A stretch of DNA of 64,000 bases from Trichosphaerium sp. ATCC 40318 (lineage: Eukaryota; Discosea; Flabellinia; Trichosidae): the NCBI GenBank assembly GCA_038496445.1, contig JALMLS010000076.1, positions 186,001 through 250,000 of the forward strand, written 5' to 3'. The notes beneath the pieces are model-generated. The model saw only the letters and a list, made by a program, of their open reading frames with translations. It searched no databases and was not told the DNA's origin. Positions 36,779-48,500 of this stretch are shown piece after piece. The position numbers were made by a program, and so were the translations under genes. The number at the start of each line of letters is the position of its first letter. The stretch's first letter is position 1.

Positions 36779-38598
36779 TTAATTCAAAATCAATAAACAA
36801 ACAAAAGAAAAAATACACTGGATGAAAGTGCGTACAGTAGCAGTTACAGGATGACTTGTTTCAACGTCTACTGTATTTCCTACAGGCTTCCTTGAAGCAT
36901 GCATTGTAAATTCGCCATATTCAATTTCAATACTATAAGTCACGTGCTTGATTGATTGGAAGAGTAAAATCTTGCTAAAATCAAAATGCCATTTTGTTGA
37001 GTTTACAAGACGAAGTGAGGCGCTTGCTTGTGTACTTCCTGTACTATAGCTAGATGATAACATGTTACCTTGTATTATAGTGTCTTCAACTATAGTAAAT
37101 TTTGCCTCTCGTTCATCAAGCATAACACTAGTATTGTGGCAATTGTCGAACTGATTACCGATAATGTTAAGTCCCAAAATAGACGTATGTTTTTCTGTCG
37201 CCTTCAAAACTACGTTACCACCACAAAGGAAAAATGAGTCTGATATCGTTAAATGCTCTGGAGCTACAGCTACGATGCTATTATAGTCTAAGTAAACACC
37301 TAAAAACAGGATTAAGGTCAAGTGAGAGAAAAAACGAACAAAGAGAAATTGATACAAATATTTCTATTATGCTTACCCAAGAGACGGTTTTGTGTATATC
37401 CTGGAGCATTTACAAGAATACCAATACCTCCCTGGCCAGTTGCACAGTTCCATGTATGTACTCCTTTTAATAAATTTGCAGCACCTGTAACTTCAACACC
37501 TAGCAAACATTGTTAGTCCAAGCCATAAAGATTTTTAGTACCAATGTGCGCTCCAAATATGATTGTATCTGAGATAAAATGATCGTTCCCTAATAGTTGT
37601 ATACCACGTGACATTGAACTACCACATTGTTTTTTCCTTGAATCGGAATAGTAGTACTCTCCAAACCAGCTATTATGGATCATAGTCGCATGACCACCTG
37701 TGACCTGAAAAACAAAAAAAAGTCAAAGTTAGCGATGAACGCTCAAAAACACAACGTTTCAAGTGACGTACTGTAACGCCAGCTTGTCTGTATCCAATGA
37801 AAAACATCTTTGGTCCAACGTTTGCGCCCATTGTACGTATGATGTTAATACCACCAAGAGCGCGGTGGTTTGAATCAAGCAACATATCTTCAAACCCAAC
37901 ATTCTCATTACAGGACCCTTGAGAGTTCGTACACGGACCGCCAACAGATATCAGGAAATCAGTTTCAGGAAACGTGTTAGAAGCTCTTATGGTGCCTAAA
38001 CCAATACCAATGAGTGATTACCTGGATTTGTGAACGTGACACAACAACATGTCAGTCAGAGAAAGCAGTTAAGGTCAAAATAGTACCGCTAACAAATCTA
38101 AAGTTGCCGTAGTTTCTAGGTATCACTATAGGCTTTGAAATAACGTAATCTCCTCCGCCCAAATCAACTGAAGCGCCTCCCAAATCATGAATATCATTTG
38201 CCATCATGTGGCCACTCGTATTGCGTCGAAGAAGAGCTATGTAAACATGTGTTAAGACGTCACTTAACATTACGAAAACTGTACCTTGTAAAACCTTCTC
38301 AAATGCTTCTGTGCTATCTGTCTTCCCTGTAGGGTCAGCTCCATAGTCTGTAGGATAAATAGTAGAAGATGAAGCGTCTAGAGACTAAGAGGGTAAAAAA
38401 AAAGAATATTCACGTGAATCTTTGTATTACATCTGCTACCACGTGGGTATTGAAGATATTTCGAACAATTGGGATATAACGTTTATGCTCTGGCACAAAA
38501 TGATGCACTAGCTTCTTTTTCGCGTACAAAGAGTCATGCAAAGTGTGACAGAATACCAATATGAAACAGAAAAGAAACAGAAGAGTGTATCTCAGCAT
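36779..38598 (-). CDS. QRT3-like polygalacturonase (right-handed beta-helix)
   Basis: About seven exons. Signal peptide MLRYTLLFLFCFILVFCHT. Then a pectate-lyase-like N-cap (TDYGADPTGKTDSTEAFEKV; GASVDLGGGDYVISKPIVIP), helix rungs (FEDMLLDSNHRALGGINI, NDHFISDTIIFGAHIG) and LLKGVHTWNCATGQGGIG, YLDYNSIVAVAPEHLTISD, which follow the plant QUARTET3 family closely. These act on homogalacturonan-type pectin outside the cell. The C-terminus ends in a hydrophobic run (FIQCIFSFVCLLILN), suggesting a GPI or membrane anchor. The start at 38598 gives the best signal peptide. A pectin-acting enzyme in a protist would fit feeding on plant or algal walls, or remodelling of its own coat; that is inference. 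Confidence 0.82.
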
Positions 38599-38840
38599 TT
38601 TTTTTTGTTTTCTGTAAAACTTAATTGCAGTTAAGTTGTATTTACAAATACAATTCCTTGTAAAGCAGTGCGCGCTCCGGAACAACTATTTAACGCTTTG
38701 TTTAAGCACAAATCAGGTGATGTATAAATTATATTATAATCACTTGACTGTGCCGCTGTGACAACATCAAATATTCCATTTTTGATAATTATTTGCTGAA
38801 GCCACGCTGATACAACACGTGAACTTTTATTTTCTGAGCT
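38599..38840. other. Short intergenic gap
   Basis: Upstream of the QRT3-like gene; CACGTG at 38815-38820. No gene seen. Confidence 0.4.
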
Positions 38841-40783
38841 CTACGAATAAATAGCGGCTAGTGTGGGCGCCGCCTGCCCAATACTAGAACATTGTTTGCT
38901 GGACACATTCAGTATTGTTGTCATGTGCAAATGCTGTTCTATCAATGGTAAACTAAGCTTTATTTGGTCACTATTTTGGCGGGTGATATCTGTACTGTTG
39001 TTATATAATTTTTTTCGTTGTTCACTTCTTTTTTGCTCATGTGAAAAGGAAATACTTTTGATCTTATTGGTTTGTAAACCATAATGATGGTGCACGTTAC
39101 TCAATAAATAATTAGTTTTTTTTACCAACAAAAAAAAAAAAGAAAAAAGACAATAGTATTTTTATCTAGTTGCCGACATGAGGATAAAGTATACGTACAT
39201 AACATTATGATGATAACAATGATTGAAGTTACTGCGATTGGAATTATTTGAGATTTCGTTTTGCACGTGTCTGAGAAAACAGCGATCAATGTGCTATCTA
39301 AGTTGTATTTTGTTAAATTTTTTTAAGAAGTTTGGTTTGATTGTATCTTACCTCTTACTCTGCTTGTTCCTTTGATGCACCCGCTATTTTTTGCAAAAGA
39401 TATTCTTATGTTGTCTAGATAGCATTTTTCGTATTCAACTTGAGCTAGTGTTCTAGTTGATTCTGTTTTTGGCACAAAGTCAACTACCATTTCACCTTGT
39501 TTGAGTTCTGTTAAATAACCGCTGGAGGAAAACAAAGAAGATATACCACTGATGTTATGACATTTTTCGAGGACTATAGAAGAATTCTCTTGGAATACAA
39601 TTACTGAGTTGTTGCTAGTTATCAATGGAGCTATAATACAGTTAGCAAAACCTTGATGTTTGATTTAGCTAGAAGTACATTTCCATCGCATCTCTATTGC
39701 TGGTAACTTTACAACTCCAACAAGCTCACCAGTGCATATATAAAGAGATGCGTCACACAAACACCTTTCACTTTGCCATTCACACTTGATTACATTGTAT
39801 AAGTAATACAGTTGAGGAGTGGCAATTTAGGTTTTCACTTCGTACTTGAGGAAGAATACTTGGCATTGAAGGAGATTCTACATGACGTAAACAATTCATG
39901 ACAACGATAGCGTACGGTGTACTGTAGTGGGTAGTGTAGGGGTGTTTGGAATAGTTGTTGGATTGATAGATGGAGGGCTTGTGGAAGACATCATTTGTGT
40001 GCAACCTGCTGGATTGCAACTATCAGAGTTGTCATTATTTTAAATGAATATACTATTATGAACCTGGGACAAGCTCGCAGAAGTGCGCTACCAAAACAAT
40101 TCCATGAAATGATCAATTCTAATGAATGTACAGTCTTGTTTTCAGGAAAAATGTTTTGTATTAGCCATCCATAATTCTCACGTGACTTGCTCTGAAAGGC
40201 ACGTATTGACACTAAAAAAACAGGATAAGTTGATTTATCTCGCAAGTTCTAATTAAGACATCACTTACTTGATATATCACTCTGACCATCACTGGGAAAC
40301 TCATTATTATAAAGGTCTTGTGGAGTGTTAAGAAAAAGAAAAAATATATCGGGGTTTTTTGGCACTTGTTTTTTTCGTACTGAAACTTTTGTAAGTCACG
40401 TTTTCTTTGTTCCAATCTTTTTCGACTAGAACAGCATTTGAATGAACCCTATTCGATATATTTAATTTGGCGTTAACAACGTTAACATTGCGAAGCAATC
40501 CTCCGCCTAGTAAAAAAAGTAAAACAATCATCAGTCATCAAACAGTATTCGAACCGTTTTCATCTTCGTCTGAGAAGATATCGAATCTAAATAGCATAAA
40601 GTCTCCCCATTCGAGCACAATATCACCATTCGTATTAACAACTTCGTTACTATTCGGTGATGACTTTCTACAAACTGCTACATCAGCGCTAGAAAGATCG
40701 CTGCTGTAATCATAACATGATACATCTATATTTACTATTAAAAACGCAAATAGCGTTAAACAATCACGTGAACGAAGTCTCAA
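38841..40783 (-). CDS. Single-pass type I membrane protein, function unknown
   Basis: Multi-exon. The first readable exon holds a signal-like segment (CLTLFAFLIVNIDVSC) but no ATG; a short 5' exon is probably missing. Then DIVLEWGDFMLF, SDGQSDIS, YGWLIQNIFPENKTVHSLEL, a Ser/Thr/Pro stalk (SSTSPPSINPTTIPNTPTLP), a cysteine cluster (CEWQSERCLCDASLYIC) and a second extracellular domain (SNNSVIVFQENSSIVLEKCH). One membrane helix follows (IIPIAVTSIIVIIIMLCTY). A final exon (KSISFSHEQKRSEQRKK to the stop at 38841) would be a cytosolic tail, though I could not fit its junction phase. Probably a surface glycoprotein (many N-x-S/T); no family recognised. Confidence 0.5.
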
Positions 40784-41066
40784 ACGTACAGCATGCTAAC
40801 AGTGATACAAGCCCAAATAACGTACAAAGAAAATACCAACTCATGTATTAAAAAACAACGGAGCAAAGTTTTGTCCGTTAAGTTACAGCAGGTTTTTCCA
40901 CTTCTGCAACTGATTCCTGTTTGTATTGGCAATAGTGTACGATCAAAATACAATGATTATCAAACGTCTAACAACATGAAGCAAAAAAAATCTTAACTGC
41001 TCTTTCTTTTTTGGCACTTTTTTTTTTTGGACTTTTTTGGTCAACGTTTAGTTCACTTCAAAGCAA

Positions 41067-43265
41067 ATGTTATTGAAAGCAGCGTGCTTAGTTCTGTTAT
41101 GTATTGTGGCGTACACCTGCGCAAGTAGTGTAGCCTCATGTCACGGTAAACCTAACCTATTACCAGTCGGCACATCAATGCCTGAACTCGTAAGTATAAA
41201 AATCACGTGATAACCAAACGACAAGCTATTTTCTAAACGACCTCAATAGGTTAAAACGGTAAAGAACGGTATTTTATACAAACACAACCACGTCGACCCA
41301 CCACTACTTGTACCACATGTATTCGGTACGAATTCATCTAAAAAACGCACTTTCCAATCACTTTGTCATTCACCGGTCATATTTTATGTCCCTCGTTATT
41401 TACTTCTAATATCGCTTTCTAAGGTACTCCTTATGAGATGGGATACGCTCAAGGAGAATTAATGAAGGAAGAAATAACAAAAAATATTGATGACTTTGAA
41501 GTGTTTATTGAGCAACAAGTTCAAGGCTTTTTGAAGGATTTCCCTTCTTGGCTTGTTAAAATTATTGCTGATGGTGGAAGCGAAGCGGCTTTAGATGCTA
41601 CTTTCTATCTAACTGAAGCATACACTCCAAAACACTTTATGGCACGCGCTCTGAGCTGAACTTTCTAAAAACATTTCACTTATTTTTTTTTCATTCTATT
41701 TTTGAACGTATCTCGAGTTTATGCTTATGAAATACAATTAGGAAGAGCTACATGGTATGTCAGATGCTACAGGAGTAGAATACATGCGTTTAGTCCGTAT
41801 CCTTATGTTTCCTGAACTTATCAAGGTACCTCCAAAGTTAAAATAGCTAAACGCTTCAAACGCTTACCTTATTTAGGCTTCTTGCTCTATGTTTGGCGCA
41901 TGGGGACCTGCTATATCCAAGACAAACGTGCGCATAATAAAGTTAATTTATTGGCCACGTTTTACGCTAAAAAATCAATAGGGTACTCTGTATCAACTCC
42001 GTGCTCTCGATTGGAACGCAGACGGTAAGATTTAACTTAGCAACAATTTTCGAATCACGTGATCATTCGCTTACTTTTCTTTCTTTTTCAGGTCCATTCC
42101 AACAGTTTCCAACTGTTGTTTTTTACCATCCTACTGAAGGTAATGAGTTCTCTATTGCATCATGGGCTGGATTCATAGGTGCTGTATCTGGTATGTCAGC
42201 AAAACCAATCGCTATTTGCGAAAAAGTATGGTTACACTACAACGGTTCAAGTTCACGCATGGGATACCCATGGCATCTTCTATTACGTGATATCCTTCAA
42301 GTACGACTCTTTGTATTTTGTCAAAGACAGTTACCTTCTTGTCTCCCATAGTACTCTTTGGCCTTAAAACATACAACAACTGTTGTAATTCTGTGATGTC
42401 AAAACGCTTCTCTTTTCTTTTTTTCTCCGTCTGTTTAGTTGTGATTGCTAATGTTTTGTACAGTTTGATAACACAATCGATGATGCTTTGAACCGCATTG
42501 AAAATGCTGATAGAACTTGTTCTATCTTTGTCGGTCTTGGTGATGGTAAACAGTTCCGTGCACTTGAGTACTCTTATGACTATGTCAATGGTAAGCAAAC
42601 ATTATCATCTGCCAACTACATTCTTACGTTTAAACGTAACTAACACCTAACCTTTTAGTCTATGACGACGTCAATTATCCATTTTACGCTAGTACGCTTT
42701 TAATTTTTAACCGCAAAAGCCAACCTCAAGAGAGTAGTGTTGCTCAAAACTAAGAATTTTTCAAGAAAGAACTTTTTTTGTTTACGGTACTATTAGATCA
42801 CCCTCAAATGGATGGACTTGTTTTTATTGATAAACATACACAACCATCAAACGATCCATGTTTAACGTACGAATACTCAATCAGAGCCAACAGCCTTGAA
42901 AAAAAACTGAAAAAAAACACGTGGTTTCAGAAAAAAAGCGGAAATTTCTGTCACGTCAGAGTTCCTAACATTGCCTTATAGGAACCTCATGAAAGAGTAC
43001 TACGGTACATATGACCCTCTCACTACTATACAATACATCACTTCTCAGTTCCAAACTGGTGACATGCACATTGTGGTAAGTCTCATCAAAACAATTCGAA
43101 AACTTGTTCCGATTTAATTCACTTTAGTTCTACGACTATGCCGAGTCACACATGTATGTTTCAAATGCTGGTATTGCTGGACCAAACCAAACAATGGCTT
43201 ACGATAGACCATTCGTTCGCTTTGATATGAAGAAGATGTTCGCTATTAAAAGCCCAAGCGAGTAA
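41067..43265 (+). CDS. dcd1-like / peptidase C45-type amidohydrolase
   Basis: About 11 exons. Signal peptide MLLKAACLVLLCIVAYTCAS. The body matches the Dictyostelium dcd1/acid-ceramidase-like group: YEMGYAQGELMKEE, EELHGMSDATG, then SCSMFGAWGP with the likely Ntn nucleophile Cys. Further on: GTLYQLRALDWNADGPFQQF, SWAGFIGAVSGMSAKPIAI, LLLRDILQFDNTIDDAL, FVGLGDGKQFRALEYS, FQTGDMHIVFYDY and DRPFVRFDMKKMF. Such enzymes are made as precursors, cleave themselves before the Cys, and hydrolyse amide bonds in lysosomes or outside the cell; the substrate here is unknown. The intron at 41642-41741 has a GC donor (GCACGC). Two introns carry TCACGTGA. Confidence 0.85.
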
Positions 43266-43636
43266 AGCGACCAATAAAAAACAACAAACCCACTGTCGGA
43301 TTTGGAAATAAGTTGAAGTTTCTTTCTTTATTCTAGTATTGACACAGCTCTTTTTCATGTGATGCGATTGAACAACATGTATTGCACATGTACATTGTTT
43401 ATAACAAAGCGACTTGTCGTTCTGAGTTCAGATCATACATCCTGTGTTGTTGCACATTTTTTTTATTTGTTTTCTTCGTTGATACAATCTTAGTCATTCA
43501 CAATCATATTATTATTCCTAGTACATTGTTTATATTACCAATAATCCCTTTGGTGGAGTGATAGATTTTATTTTGAAGTATTTTACTGAGGAGATATGGT
43601 ACAATTGTTGATACTGCTTACGATTAATTTTCTTTT
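43266..43636. other. Gap between convergent genes, no gene seen
   Basis: 3' ends of the dcd1-like and MORN-like genes. AT-rich, no frame of note. Confidence 0.5.
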
Positions 43637-45163
43637 CTATTGGTAATAATTTTTTTTGTAGGTGTATATAAATATGGGTTCTACTGTATTGCAATCGTCT
43701 AGAAAGGAGATACATAACTTTTTTCGTTCTTCAAAGTAAGTACGTAGAAGGAAATTATTCTTAAAGAAACCATGAAAGTTCAGTGATCCATCTTTATTCC
43801 ACTTTCTGTAATGACCTTCTTTTTTACCTTTTTTGTACAGACACCGTTTAGCAATCCTACCATTACTATACCAAACCTCATACGAACCTTGGTTTTTATC
43901 ATCGAGTACATTCTTACTCTCCATAATGCAACCATTATCATACCATCTTTTTTGTTTTCCTTTTTTTTTATTGACAACATACTCACACTCTTTTATCAAA
44001 ACACCAGATTCCCATTTACAATACATCCCATTCTTGTTTCCATTAAGATACTCAACATCATATTCTATATTTCCATCATCATCCCATTGTCTTAGACGAC
44101 CATGATTTTTCCCATCATGATATTCAATATCACACTTAATTTTTCCATTTTCAAACCACTCTCTCTCACGACCATGCTTTTTACCATAACTATATTCAAT
44201 ATTATACTCTATATTTCCATTATCATACCACTTTCTATAACTACCATGCTTTACTCCACTCACCATATCAATGTCTTTAAACTTTTTTCCATTTTTAAAC
44301 AACTTTAGTCTTTTCCCATTCTCTTTACCATCAGTATAAAAAGTCAATATTCTAATTTCACCACTACCATAATACTCATTTTCTTGTCCTTGCTTAAGGT
44401 CATCTTCATAGCAACACTCATAGATAAGTATACCTCTCATTGTTTTTGTATGTCTACCTTCTTTTTTACCTTCAACAAAAAACAAAACTTGTTCACATTG
44501 GTTCCAATCTGAACTCATATGACGCCCATGACGTTCTCCATTCTTCCAATGACTCTCTTCATAAAGAAATCCAGATTTATACCATCGTTTTTGTGAACCA
44601 TGTCTTTCTCCGTCTTCGTTATAATGAACTTCTGCAGAAAGTTGACCATTTGTGAACCAAGTCCTATGCACCCCAATCGGAACACCTTTATTGTATTGTC
44701 CCTGCTCACGTCGTTGACCATCCATTTCATACAATGTAACTAGACCATCAAGCTTTCCTTGGTGATAAGCTCCTTCTTCTCTCAAATTACCTGCAGCATA
44801 CCAAATTGTATGCTCTCCATGTTTTATTCCTTCCTTGAACAAAGTACGGCTGTAAAGACGTCCATTATCATGCCATACACGTGACATACCATCCAGAATA
44901 CCGTTTTTGAAGCTTATAGCTTTCCAAAGAGTGTTTCGAGAACGTGGATAGTTCTTGATGAACGTCCCATGTTTTTCGAGGCTGTTATTAAACCTAGACG
45001 TCAAAGCCGCTTGGTAGTTTAATAAAGGCCACTTGACATACGCACTATGGTCTAGACTTCTAATTAAGTACTGTATCTCGACAGGAATACCAAGTAGCGT
45101 ATTCATAGTGTGGTCTGAGCGTGTTATGGTGTTGTTTTCAAGAAAAAAAAGAGAAATCTTCAT
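43637..45163 (-). CDS. MORN-variant / YwqK-type repeat protein, intronless
   Basis: 508 residues with no intron. Residues about 25-60 resemble a degenerate F-box (GIPVEIQYLIRSLDHSAYVK). From about residue 75 on there are some 16 repeats of about 23 residues such as KHGSYRKWYDNGNIEY, KHGREREWFENGKIKC, NHGRLRQWDDDGNIEY. This is the antitoxin-YwqK/MORN-variant repeat. Proteins with an N-terminal F-box-like part plus these repeats are abundant in Marseilleviridae and other giant viruses of amoebae; that, and the lack of introns among intron-rich neighbours, suggests acquisition from such a virus or retrocopying. Start 45163; an in-frame Met at 45106 fits the family's usual short lead-in better. 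Function unknown. Confidence 0.8.
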   Translation of the reverse strand: MKISLFFLENNTITRSDHTMNTLLGIPVEIQYLIRSLDHSAYVKWPLLNYQAALTSRFNNSLEKHGTFIKNYPRSRNTLWKAISFKNGILDGMSRVWHDNGRLYSRTLFKEGIKHGEHTIWYAAGNLREEGAYHQGKLDGLVTLYEMDGQRREQGQYNKGVPIGVHRTWFTNGQLSAEVHYNEDGERHGSQKRWYKSGFLYEESHWKNGERHGRHMSSDWNQCEQVLFFVEGKKEGRHTKTMRGILIYECCYEDDLKQGQENEYYGSGEIRILTFYTDGKENGKRLKLFKNGKKFKDIDMVSGVKHGSYRKWYDNGNIEYNIEYSYGKKHGREREWFENGKIKCDIEYHDGKNHGRLRQWDDDGNIEYDVEYLNGNKNGMYCKWESGVLIKECEYVVNKKKGKQKRWYDNGCIMESKNVLDDKNQGSYEVWYSNGRIAKRCLYKKGKKEGHYRKWNKDGSLNFHGFFKNNFLLRTYFEERKKLCISFLDDCNTVEPIFIYTYKKNYYQ

Positions 45164-45550
45164 TGAACTTGTTGAGAAAAAGGCCTTAAACTTAACTGAA
45201 CTTAAAGGTAGGTGGAGATGGAAATAACACTAGTATTATGGAGGTAGCTCCATTATATAGATAATCTAAACTCTTTGACACATAGTGGCAAGGATCGGTA
45301 ACCCACTGTGGCAACTGAGTTGACAATCTTGAAACTTATAATTTTGTACTCAACCCAAAAATTGGTGTAAGACTTTCTTTTATTTCTTCACAATAGGGAT
45401 AGAAACCAAATAAAAAGTGTACTTATAAGTTGGTAAACTTTGTTTGTACTTTTACAGAATCAAAAAGGCCTTGAGGGCTAAAGCTGAAGAACAAAAAAAT
45501 GCCAAAAAAATGTGTTGGTTCAAAAACTGTTCGTTCATTTTCTTCTCGAT
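45164..45550. other. Intergenic region
   Basis: A plus-strand stretch at 45460-45520 reads RIKKALRAKAEEQKNAKK after a good acceptor-like site, but no start or upstream exon is found. Otherwise nothing supported. Confidence 0.35.
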
Positions 45551-48500
45551 CTACTGTGATGCCAAGAACAAGCTTGACAGTAAAACAAGATGTTGCCAGT
45601 TACTTCCCTATAATTGAATAATGAGTAAACAATAGACACACAGGCAGAGATATATTCGTACCATTGCAAGACCATCGGCAGTAACAACAGTTGGAAACTT
45701 CATCTTCTTAACAGTAGCAACAATACGCACCGCTCTTCTTACACTATCCTTTATACGCAATGCAGAAAGGTCTGCCATTGATGGAGCTAACTCGTTTAAT
45801 ACATAGATATAAGCTTCACCATCCTTAAAAGAGTACATTAGTGAACAAAAATCAACAATCCCAGAAAGTTGTGACGTACAATGAAGTCTTGAGGAAGTGA
45901 TTTTATAACTCTGTTAACACGTGCGTTTTCAAGAATTTTGTTGGTCCAACGAACCAATATACTCTTTACTGAGAGACGCTCAACATCATCTAACTCTTCG
46001 CCTAATCCAAACAAATGAGTACAAAGTTGTTTGCTTTCGAAGTGTTCAAAAAAAAAGTCGCAGTTAAACGTTGCGTACCTTCTTCTACAATCTGACGAAG
46101 TCCAGGTCTGTGCATCTTGACCTTAAACTCTATGCCAGCTCTAATTACTTGCCACAATAGTGTAACCATTGCATCACGCTAAAAACACTGTAAGCATGTT
46201 GAACACAAAAAATCAAAAAAGAAAACCAATCTACAATACCTTTCCACTCTCTAAATCTGTTTGTGTTGCTCCTTGTAATCTACAGCCTAAGAACAGAGTA
46301 TTAGAAATAAATGTAACATAATAAATCAAGCGAAATCCAATCATGATTTGTGTATACAGGTCGATAATGTAAAAAAAAATAACAAACACGAAAATTGAGT
46401 TGGACTTACCATACGCCTTTCCTGTGTTTACAGCAAGGTTCCAGTTCTCCATACGCTCCATCCTGTCCGAACCAGCATAGTAGTTAATAACGCGGTCATC
46501 AAGAGATTCAGGTATCATCTTTGATACAAAGAGACAAATCAATACACCATCTGAAAGTGTTTTACATGCTTTATCAATATTATACGTTGATAAAGGTAAT
46601 AGCTTCTTTGCTTTTGTATGATTATTAAGTGCTGTGTTTATCATGCTAAACATAAGTTGTATATCATCTTCATCAAATTCTTCAGATGTAGTTACGCCTA
46701 TAAAGAGGAAAACTGTAAGCGAACATACCAAATACATTGAGTGAAACAATGAAATCAAAACAAAATTACCTAGGTCCTCTTTGCGTTCTCTATCTCTTTG
46801 AGATCTAAGTGCTGCTAATTCGTCCTAAATACAATCATTAATATTCTACTCTTAGTTCAAAATCTCAAACAAGTTGAAGCTAAGCGCTCAAGGAGCCAAA
46901 TTGGTTGAACATTAAAACAAAACAAAAAAACGAGAGAAAATCGTACTGCTACTGAAGATGTTGCTCTACGAACAGGTGATTTCCTGCCATACTGAGATTG
47001 TTGCTTAGATTCCCACATGGCAGACATTGAACTAAATATTTAAAAGAAAATAAGCATACAAACAGATAGTCTAAATACTTGCAACTTACCTTGTCTTGCT
47101 TGGTTGGGAAGGTCTTGATCTTCCAGGTGATGAATATCTTGGCACAGAAGATGTACTTGGTCCGCTTACAGTATAACGCCTTGAAGGACTAGAGTACCTC
47201 TGAGAAGATGTTGTTTTAGTTGGTACATCGGCAGTTGTTGCATAAGATGGACGGCTTCTTGATGGACTCACATAGCTTGAAGTGTTTCGGCTATAAGATG
47301 GCTCAGGCCTATTACGTGAAGGGCTAGAGTATCTTGAGTTATCACGCGAACTATATGAAGATCTTGAAGGGCTTGTGTAAGAAGAACTTCCACGAGAAGG
47401 TGTAGGCTGTGGTCTAGTTCTTGAAGGGCTAGAGTATCTTGAGTTATCACGTGAACTATATCCAGAGGTAACTGGACGATCACGAAGTATTTCTGAATCA
47501 CGATCAGTGTACTTGCTACTATAGCCAGTATCATAACTGCCTAGTACACAAACTTAGAGTCAATAAAAAAAGAACATTCAAAAAAAAAACTTCAAACTTT
47601 GAATAGCTCGCTTAAGCGAGCTCTTAAGCAACCAAACTGTCCCTTCATCAAAAAAAACGGAAAAAGGTTTAATATGTGAATAAGAATTTTTATTATTTTT
47701 TGCATTTTGTACAGTGTACGTTGATGGTAACATTTTTTTTTTTTGGTTTTTTTTTTTGGTTTGTTGAGGTTGGTTTTTTTTTCATATTTAATGCATCAAG
47801 GAAGGGACAGAGGGCGATGAAAATGACAACAAGGGTAGTGTTATTAATATATTCTAACCTGTGTCCTGGCCTTTTGATCCACTGCGCTTAGCAGCACGCT
47901 GTCTTCGTCTTTCTTGACGTCGACGCTCATCTTCTGTCATTGTAGGCTCCTCAGGAGGTACTTCAGCTAGTGCTTCTTTCTTTGCCTGTATTTTCGCTTC
48001 CATAGCAGCCAAAAGAGCTTCTTCCTCTTCTATAGTAAGTTCACCATCACCACCAGCATCAGCATCAGCATTAGCACTGAGTTTAGCTTCTTCTTCTTCT
48101 TGTTCGAGCCTGTCAAGCTCAGCTTCTTCGTCTAATAATTTTTGATGCTCTGTGCGTGTATCAACCTCTACTTGACCAACTTCTCCGTATGTGCGCGCAG
48201 CAAATGATGATGCGCCCTATGAGTAAGTTAGAAAAGCTAAAACACATCCAGATGGCCAACAATACTAAGTTAGAAAAAAAACGTACTTTAGGTTGAACAC
48301 CTTTGTTCTTTAGTTTGTCTCTGAAGTCAATTTGAGATACGGTAGCTGTTCCTCCAGATGTGCTAGATACGCTAGCATCATAATCTCTCTGAGCAAACGA
48401 GGAAGCACCCTAAGAATACAATCAATGACACTGCGACCTAAATAGTAGTAAAAAATATGGGTACATACCTTTGGTTTAACTCCTTTGTTTTTCAACTTGT

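Noticed and set aside
43780-44310. Several plus-strand hydrophobic frames opposite the MORN-like gene
   Set aside because: Antisense of the Gly/Asn/Tyr/Trp-rich repeats; the minus frame is continuous and clearly repetitive.
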